Source of the DNA: JAVBQJ01 sp031549115
GTDB lineage: Bacteria; Verrucomicrobiota; Lentisphaeria; Victivallales; Victivallaceae
Assembly (NCBI GenBank): GCA_031549115.1
Contig: JAVBQJ010000051.1
Location: 26,774 to 90,773, forward strand
Direction: 5' to 3'
DNA: 64,000 nucleotides
Of the stretch, positions 59,691 through 64,000 are shown in pieces; position 1 is the first letter of the stretch; every line of letters begins with the position of its first letter. Made by a program: the position numbers and the translations under genes. The notes below the pieces were generated by a model that was not told the origin of the DNA, made no database searches, and saw nothing but the letters and a program-made list of their open reading frames with translations.

Positions 59691-61643
59691 ATGCGCAATA
59701 AAATACTGAGAACCGTCGCGATCATGCTGATCGGGTTGCCGGCACTGCCGGCGGTGGCATCGCCGGGTCCCCTATCGCAAGTCGCGGATCCGGCAGTGCA
59801 AGCTCTTGTGCAGAATCAGGATGTCACCGTAGTGGAGGGGGAAATCGTGCGTTGTTCCCCCTTGCCGGATCTTCAAGAGGCGCTGTACGAGAATTGTTGT
59901 TACAGTGTCGAATTGTCTGTGAATGGAATTTTTTCCGGACATTCAATTCCTCGGAAAGTCAATTTGATTGTACCCGGCTTCTTCCAGCGAAAAGCTGTGG
60001 ACTGGCCGGATTTTTCACCGGGCAATTTGTTAAAACTGACTGTATTGCCGGAAGCCCAGGTGTCTGAAGACCTGAAAACGGTTATGATTGCGGATGAGCT
60101 GGAGTTGTATGACGCCCCATCGTATTGGTTGGTTGATGCGACCGCCATCAAGTCCTTTGCTCCGCGGTATAAAGTGGCTGTCGCCAGCCCGAAAGTTTAC
60201 CACAGCGCCTATTTGTTTCCGCGATCCCTTCCCGCTCCGGAGGCAGAGGCACAGGCAAGAATTGAAAGAATTCAACGACGTCTTGAAAAACTGGAACGTA
60301 TTCTGGAGCCATACCAAAATCCGAATGAGATAACGCACGTCAATATAAGTTTTTCTGAAGCTTGGAAATTGCGGCAACAAAGCTGTGTCAAGCGCCAAGA
60401 CGGGCTTTTCAGTGACTATGTCGGTAACGGTTATTTCAACTTGCCGGAGGAATTCAAACTGCTGAACGAATTCCCATTCAAATCCCCTTATAGTATCAAC
60501 GGCTTCGAGAACCTTGTCTGCTTGAATCGGTTTCTTGCCTTTCATCATGTCAAATTCATTATTGTATTGACGCCCTCTTTCAGCCAAGTTGCTGCCCGGA
60601 TGTTGATGCCGGAATTCAAGGAGGTTCCGGATCTCGCCCAGGCGACTCTTGCATACGAACTCTTGCGTTGTAATGTTGAAGCGATTTATGCTCTTGATGA
60701 AGTGCTGGAAGCCGCAGAGCAATACCCGTATATGTATTTCTATTTCAACAACAATAATCACCCGGCCTGGGGTACGCAGGAAGTACTGGCCCGCATGGTT
60801 GCTTCATGTATTGAGCGGGATTCGCTTCCCGTGGAGTACCTTCAGGAGCCAGGCGGATTCTCCCAAACAGAGGAATACGTAGGCTATGGACGTGGATACG
60901 TATATTCCGCGGACTGCCGGGAGTCGGACCGCGGAAAACCGGTATTAACTCCGAAGTTGCTTTACAAGGGGCAGGAATTGGCTTTTGACAGTTCATCGCC
61001 GGTATTGGTATGGGGGAACAGTTTTTCTCAGACACCGAATTTGCATGGTGCCTTTCCCGAGCTGTTGTCCCGGGCGTTGTCAGCGCGGGTTGCCTATATT
61101 TTAAATCAGGGGCCCTGGAGTTTTTCGGGAAAGCTCAAACAACTGCTGGAAGAACCGGATATTCTAAGTGCAAAACGTTATTTTGTTATGCCCATGGCGA
61201 CAGAACAACTGGTATGGTGGACGCTCAATCTGGCGAATACCGATCGAACGGCTTCGTGGCTAGCCGGAGCGGATGCTGTCGCTGAACTCAAGATTCCGGA
61301 AATCCCTTTCGCGCGCCGGACGGATTCTGGAGATGCCTCCTTTTTTGCCCAGAAAAGCACATTGCCTTTTACGATGACGTTTGATTTGCCGGAGCGCGCC
61401 AGCGAAACACCGCACGCTTTACTGTTGGAGCTCCATACCAATTCCGCTTTGGTTGTCTGCGGCGGTATGGATCGTGAATATTTTTCCGCGATGGACTCAT
61501 GGCAACGCTTTGTCGTGCCAGTGTCCGGCGAAAATTCACAGTATAGCGTACAAATTTTTCCGGGAACCGGGAGTGACGTACAGATTGGTTTCCGGGCAAC
61601 ATTGTTAAAAGGAAATACCCCGTTATCGGCAAAGCCGGATTGA
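59691..61643 (+). CDS. Secreted AlgX/AlgJ-like SGNH protein, atypical
   Basis: From the ATG at 59691 (AGGAAA upstream) the product is 650 residues with a signal peptide (MRNKILRTVAIMLIGLPALP then AVA-S). The second half resembles AlgX/AlgJ-type SGNH acetyltransferases: FIIVLTPSFSQVAARM, FYFNNNNHPAWGTQEVLA where DTHW-type motifs occur, and PVLVWGNSFSQTPNLHG, with the candidate catalytic Ser in GNSFS. The Asp of the usual Asp-x-His pair is replaced by Asn, so activity needs testing. An N-terminal beta-rich domain and a C-terminal beta-sandwich are additional. It precedes an MBOAT gene, as in alginate O-acetylation sets. Confidence 0.7.
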   Translation: MRNKILRTVAIMLIGLPALPAVASPGPLSQVADPAVQALVQNQDVTVVEGEIVRCSPLPDLQEALYENCCYSVELSVNGIFSGHSIPRKVNLIVPGFFQRKAVDWPDFSPGNLLKLTVLPEAQVSEDLKTVMIADELELYDAPSYWLVDATAIKSFAPRYKVAVASPKVYHSAYLFPRSLPAPEAEAQARIERIQRRLEKLERILEPYQNPNEITHVNISFSEAWKLRQQSCVKRQDGLFSDYVGNGYFNLPEEFKLLNEFPFKSPYSINGFENLVCLNRFLAFHHVKFIIVLTPSFSQVAARMLMPEFKEVPDLAQATLAYELLRCNVEAIYALDEVLEAAEQYPYMYFYFNNNNHPAWGTQEVLARMVASCIERDSLPVEYLQEPGGFSQTEEYVGYGRGYVYSADCRESDRGKPVLTPKLLYKGQELAFDSSSPVLVWGNSFSQTPNLHGAFPELLSRALSARVAYILNQGPWSFSGKLKQLLEEPDILSAKRYFVMPMATEQLVWWTLNLANTDRTASWLAGADAVAELKIPEIPFARRTDSGDASFFAQKSTLPFTMTFDLPERASETPHALLLELHTNSALVVCGGMDREYFSAMDSWQRFVVPVSGENSQYSVQIFPGTGSDVQIGFRATLLKGNTPLSAKPD

Positions 61644-61752
61644 CTTGCTTCGATTTGCATACTTCAAATTAAAATGTACTGTCGAAGCACGATATTATCG
61701 CGCTGACGACAACTTCAATTGTCATTTTTGTACATAGCTGTAGGAGCTTCGG

Positions 61753-63156
61753 ATGGTTTTCAGTTCATATTTGTTTTTATTTTTCTTTCTGCCGGTGGCG
61801 TTGGCGTGTTATTATGCTTCGCCGAAGCGGTTGAAGCATCTGACGCTGACCTTGTTCAGCTATGTGTTCTACGGCTGGGCCAATCCGGCGTTCATGCTGT
61901 TAATGGCGTTTACGACCACGGTGGATTATACCAACGGACGCATGATGACGGCGTTTCCGGAACGGAAGAAATTCTGGCTGTGCGTGTCGATCGTGGTGGA
62001 TCTGTCGGTGTTGGCGTTCTTCAAGTACTTCAACTTCGGGATCGAAAACTACAACGCGTTGATGGAGTCGATGGGGATTGCCTCGTGGCAGTTCGACGGC
62101 TTCTGGCGCATCGTGCTGCCGCTCGGCATCAGCTTCTACACCTTTCAGAGCATGAGCTATGTCATCGACGTCTACCGCGGCGACGCCAAGGTCGTCACCA
62201 ATTACATCGATTACGCCTGTTATGTGTCGATGTTCCCGCAGCTCGTCGCCGGTCCGATCATCCGCTTCCAGGAGGTCGCCGACCAACTTATCTGCCGAGT
62301 TCACTCCTGGGAGAAGATTTCCCGCGGCATCACCTTCTTCATGCTCGGAATGGGCAAAAAAGTATTGCTCGCCAACCCGTGCGGTAAAATCGCCGACGTC
62401 GCGTTCGGCGCCGGCGACCTGTCGGTCTTTGATTCGTGGTACGGACTGGTGGCGTATGCGTTTCAAATTTATTTCGACTTCTCCGGATATTCGGATATGG
62501 CGATCGGCCTCGGGCTGATGATCGGATTCGTCTTCGCCAAGAACTTCGATTCGCCGTACAAATCGCGTTCGATCACCGAGTTCTGGCAGCGCTGGCACCT
62601 GAGCTTGTCGACATGGTTGCGGGATTATCTGTATATTCCGTTGGGCGGCAACCGGCACGGCGAATTCAAAACCTACCGCAACCTGATCCTGGTGATGCTG
62701 CTGGGCGGTTTGTGGCACGGGGCGAGTTGGAATTTTCTGATCTGGGGCGGCATTCACGGCGGCTACCTGGCATTCGAACGGGCGCAGGGCAAAGAAAGCC
62801 TGTACCGCAAGCTGCCGGGGGTGTTGCAGGTGTTGATCACCTTTTTCATTGTGTTGATCGCGTGGGTGTTCTTCCGGGCCGATACCTTGCCGGACGCGTG
62901 GCGCTACTTCAAAAGCCTGTTCGGAGTGGGGGCGCTGAATCCGGCGGCCGATGTGGCAGCCGGATTGATTTACAATCCGTACTATCTGATCAACTTCCTC
63001 ATCGCCGGAGTTGTCATCTGGGCGTTGCCGCAAACCTGGGATTTCACCCGGAAATTGAGCTGGCCGAAGATCGCCTGGTGCATGCTGGTGTTCGCGCTGG
63101 CGTTGACGGCGCTGACGACCCAGAGTTACAATCCGTTCATTTACTTCATTTTTTGA
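61753..63156 (+). CDS. MBOAT family O-acyltransferase, AlgI-like
   Basis: 467 residues with about 10-12 membrane helices. The AlgI/DltB signatures are clear: VFSSYLFLFFFLPVALACYY at the start, SFYTFQSMSYVIDVYRGD, FPQLVAGPIIRFQEV, FQIYFDFSGYSDMAIGLGLM, SITEFWQRWHLSLSTWLRDY (first conserved His), and LLGGLWHGASWNFLIWGGIH (active-site His). It passes acyl groups, normally acetyl, across the inner membrane to a periplasmic acceptor for O-acetylation of a polysaccharide. AlgJ/AlgX-like partners lie on both sides. Confidence 0.94.
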   Translation: MVFSSYLFLFFFLPVALACYYASPKRLKHLTLTLFSYVFYGWANPAFMLLMAFTTTVDYTNGRMMTAFPERKKFWLCVSIVVDLSVLAFFKYFNFGIENYNALMESMGIASWQFDGFWRIVLPLGISFYTFQSMSYVIDVYRGDAKVVTNYIDYACYVSMFPQLVAGPIIRFQEVADQLICRVHSWEKISRGITFFMLGMGKKVLLANPCGKIADVAFGAGDLSVFDSWYGLVAYAFQIYFDFSGYSDMAIGLGLMIGFVFAKNFDSPYKSRSITEFWQRWHLSLSTWLRDYLYIPLGGNRHGEFKTYRNLILVMLLGGLWHGASWNFLIWGGIHGGYLAFERAQGKESLYRKLPGVLQVLITFFIVLIAWVFFRADTLPDAWRYFKSLFGVGALNPAADVAAGLIYNPYYLINFLIAGVVIWALPQTWDFTRKLSWPKIAWCMLVFALALTALTTQSYNPFIYFIF

Positions 63157-63169
63157 GAAGGGATAAATC

Positions 63170-64000
63170 ATGAGCAAGAAAAAATTATCCCGTGAAGAAG
63201 TCGCCAAGATCGAAATCGGTCATACCACGGTATCCAAGTCCCAGATGGCGGTATTGTGTGTGGTGTTTCTCGGTCTGATCACCATTTACCCGATTTATCA
63301 GTTCATCTATGAATTCCGGACGCGCGATATCCAGTGCGCGGCCGATCTGCAGCCTTTGACGATCTTCCCGTTGTTGTCGGAAACGAAGATGACATCGAAC
63401 TCCGGGGTGGCCCAGGGGTTGCTGGACTTCAACCGGGGCTTGAGCGGGGCGATCAAGAAATATGAAGATACGCTGGAGGATACTTCGGCGTTGCGGGCGG
63501 CGCTGTTGGCGCCGGCGCAGAAGGCGTTGATCGAAGGATTGAAAACCGGCAATGAAAAGGCGATCCTGGGCAAAGACGGGTGGCTGTTTTACACCTCGGA
63601 CTTCAATTACCTGATCAATCCCGGATTTCTGCGGCCGGAACGCTTGAAAAAGCGGGCGTTGAGCCTGGCACAGCCGGATCCGGTGGCCGCCATCACGGAT
63701 TTCGACCGGCAACTGCGCGAACGCGGCATCGAGTTGATTCTGCTGCCGATCCCGGTCAAACCGATGCTGTACGGCGACAAGCTCGGCGGCGCCGCCGGTG
63801 CAGTGCAGAATTCCAGCTGGGAGGAGTTCCGACGGCGGATCGATGCGGCGGGGATTACGATGATCGACCTGGCGCCGGAGTTGGCCCAATTGCGCGCCGA
63901 CGGCGTGGAACCGTATTTGAAAACCGACACCCACTGGACGCCGGAGGGAATGCGGCTGGCGGCGAAGTGTGTGGCGCAGGTGCTGGGGGTGCCGGCCGGC
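63170..64000 (+). CDS. AlgJ-like SGNH O-acetyltransferase, 3' end outside window
   Basis: Starts at the ATG at 63170 after GAGAAGGG and stays open to the last base, giving 277 visible residues. One membrane anchor (AVLCVVFLGLITIYPIYQFI) is followed by a periplasmic domain with LGKDGWLFYTSDFNYLINPG, LRERGIELILLPIPVKPMLY, and the catalytic KTDTHWTPEGMRLAA motif (Asp-x-His of AlgJ/AlgX). The Ser of the triad should lie beyond the window. It would take acetyl groups from the MBOAT protein and place them on the polysaccharide. Confidence 0.9.
   Translation, partial: MSKKKLSREEVAKIEIGHTTVSKSQMAVLCVVFLGLITIYPIYQFIYEFRTRDIQCAADLQPLTIFPLLSETKMTSNSGVAQGLLDFNRGLSGAIKKYEDTLEDTSALRAALLAPAQKALIEGLKTGNEKAILGKDGWLFYTSDFNYLINPGFLRPERLKKRALSLAQPDPVAAITDFDRQLRERGIELILLPIPVKPMLYGDKLGGAAGAVQNSSWEEFRRRIDAAGITMIDLAPELAQLRADGVEPYLKTDTHWTPEGMRLAAKCVAQVLGVPAG

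Overview
The window looks like a piece of a Lentisphaerota (Victivallales-like, PVC group) chromosome. The basis is family content rather than a marker gene: two short pseudopilin-like proteins with the [21 protein letters not shown]-terminus and an H-X9-DG C-terminus, DUF4838 and other large secreted glycosidase-like proteins, GntR-type regulators fused to sugar- or solute-binding domains, and a monomeric [FeFe] hydrogenase cluster typical of fermenters. The taxonomic call is an inference.

Layout. 1-3320: an hfs-like hydrogen cluster on the plus strand (PAS protein, SpoIIE/PP2C phosphatase, 2Fe-2S thioredoxin-like ferredoxin, [FeFe] hydrogenase). 3347-15709: two look-alike carbohydrate-scavenging modules, mostly minus strand, each with a one-component regulator, one pseudopilin-like H-X9-DG protein and one or more secreted or TIM-barrel glycosidase-like proteins. 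15836-18639: an amidohydrolase and ADP-ribosylglycohydrolase pair. 18774-25682: housekeeping genes (SulP transporter, DUF6159 membrane protein, SanA/YdcF protein, TrmB, homoserine dehydrogenase, aspartate kinase). 25814-25890: tRNA-Arg(ACG), followed by a degraded patch to about 26935 holding fragments of small genes and the tail of an EamA transporter.

27031-64000 is a large surface-polysaccharide locus on the plus strand. It opens with a consensus promoter, a leader of about 470 nt with two intrinsic-terminator-like hairpins, and an array of NusG-like (UpxY/LoaP/RfaH-type) genes: one intact, one pseudogene, one intact but divergent, and one lacking the C-terminal domain. Then come UDP-HexNAc dehydrogenase and 4-epimerase (UDP-GalNAcA type), a phosphonate module (sulfatase-like protein, a three-domain nucleotidyltransferase/cytidylyltransferase/PEP mutase fusion, phosphonoacetaldehyde-reductase-like alcohol dehydrogenase, phosphonopyruvate decarboxylase), a Wzx flippase, a large membrane protein broken by a frameshift, glycosyltransferases, a Wzy/ligase-type protein, CapE-CapF-CapG (UDP-L-FucNAc), a WecG/TagA transferase, a Gfo/Idh oxidoreductase, an unknown TIM-barrel-like protein, a large membrane protein, a small EamA/ArnF-like protein with a GtrB-like transferase, a ketosynthase III/ACP/GNAT/WecE cassette, and an alginate-type O-acetylation set (AlgX-like, MBOAT, AlgJ-like running off the end).

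Taken together the locus should make a Wzx/Wzy-type polysaccharide with GalNAcA, FucNAc and a 4-amino-4,6-dideoxyhexose that may be N-acylated, further decorated with O-acetyl groups and probably a phosphonate (2-hydroxyethyl- or 2-aminoethylphosphonate). Expression is probably gated by processive antitermination at the leader. No priming glycosyltransferase or Wzz was seen in the window. No IS element, integrase, CRISPR array or rRNA was recognised.
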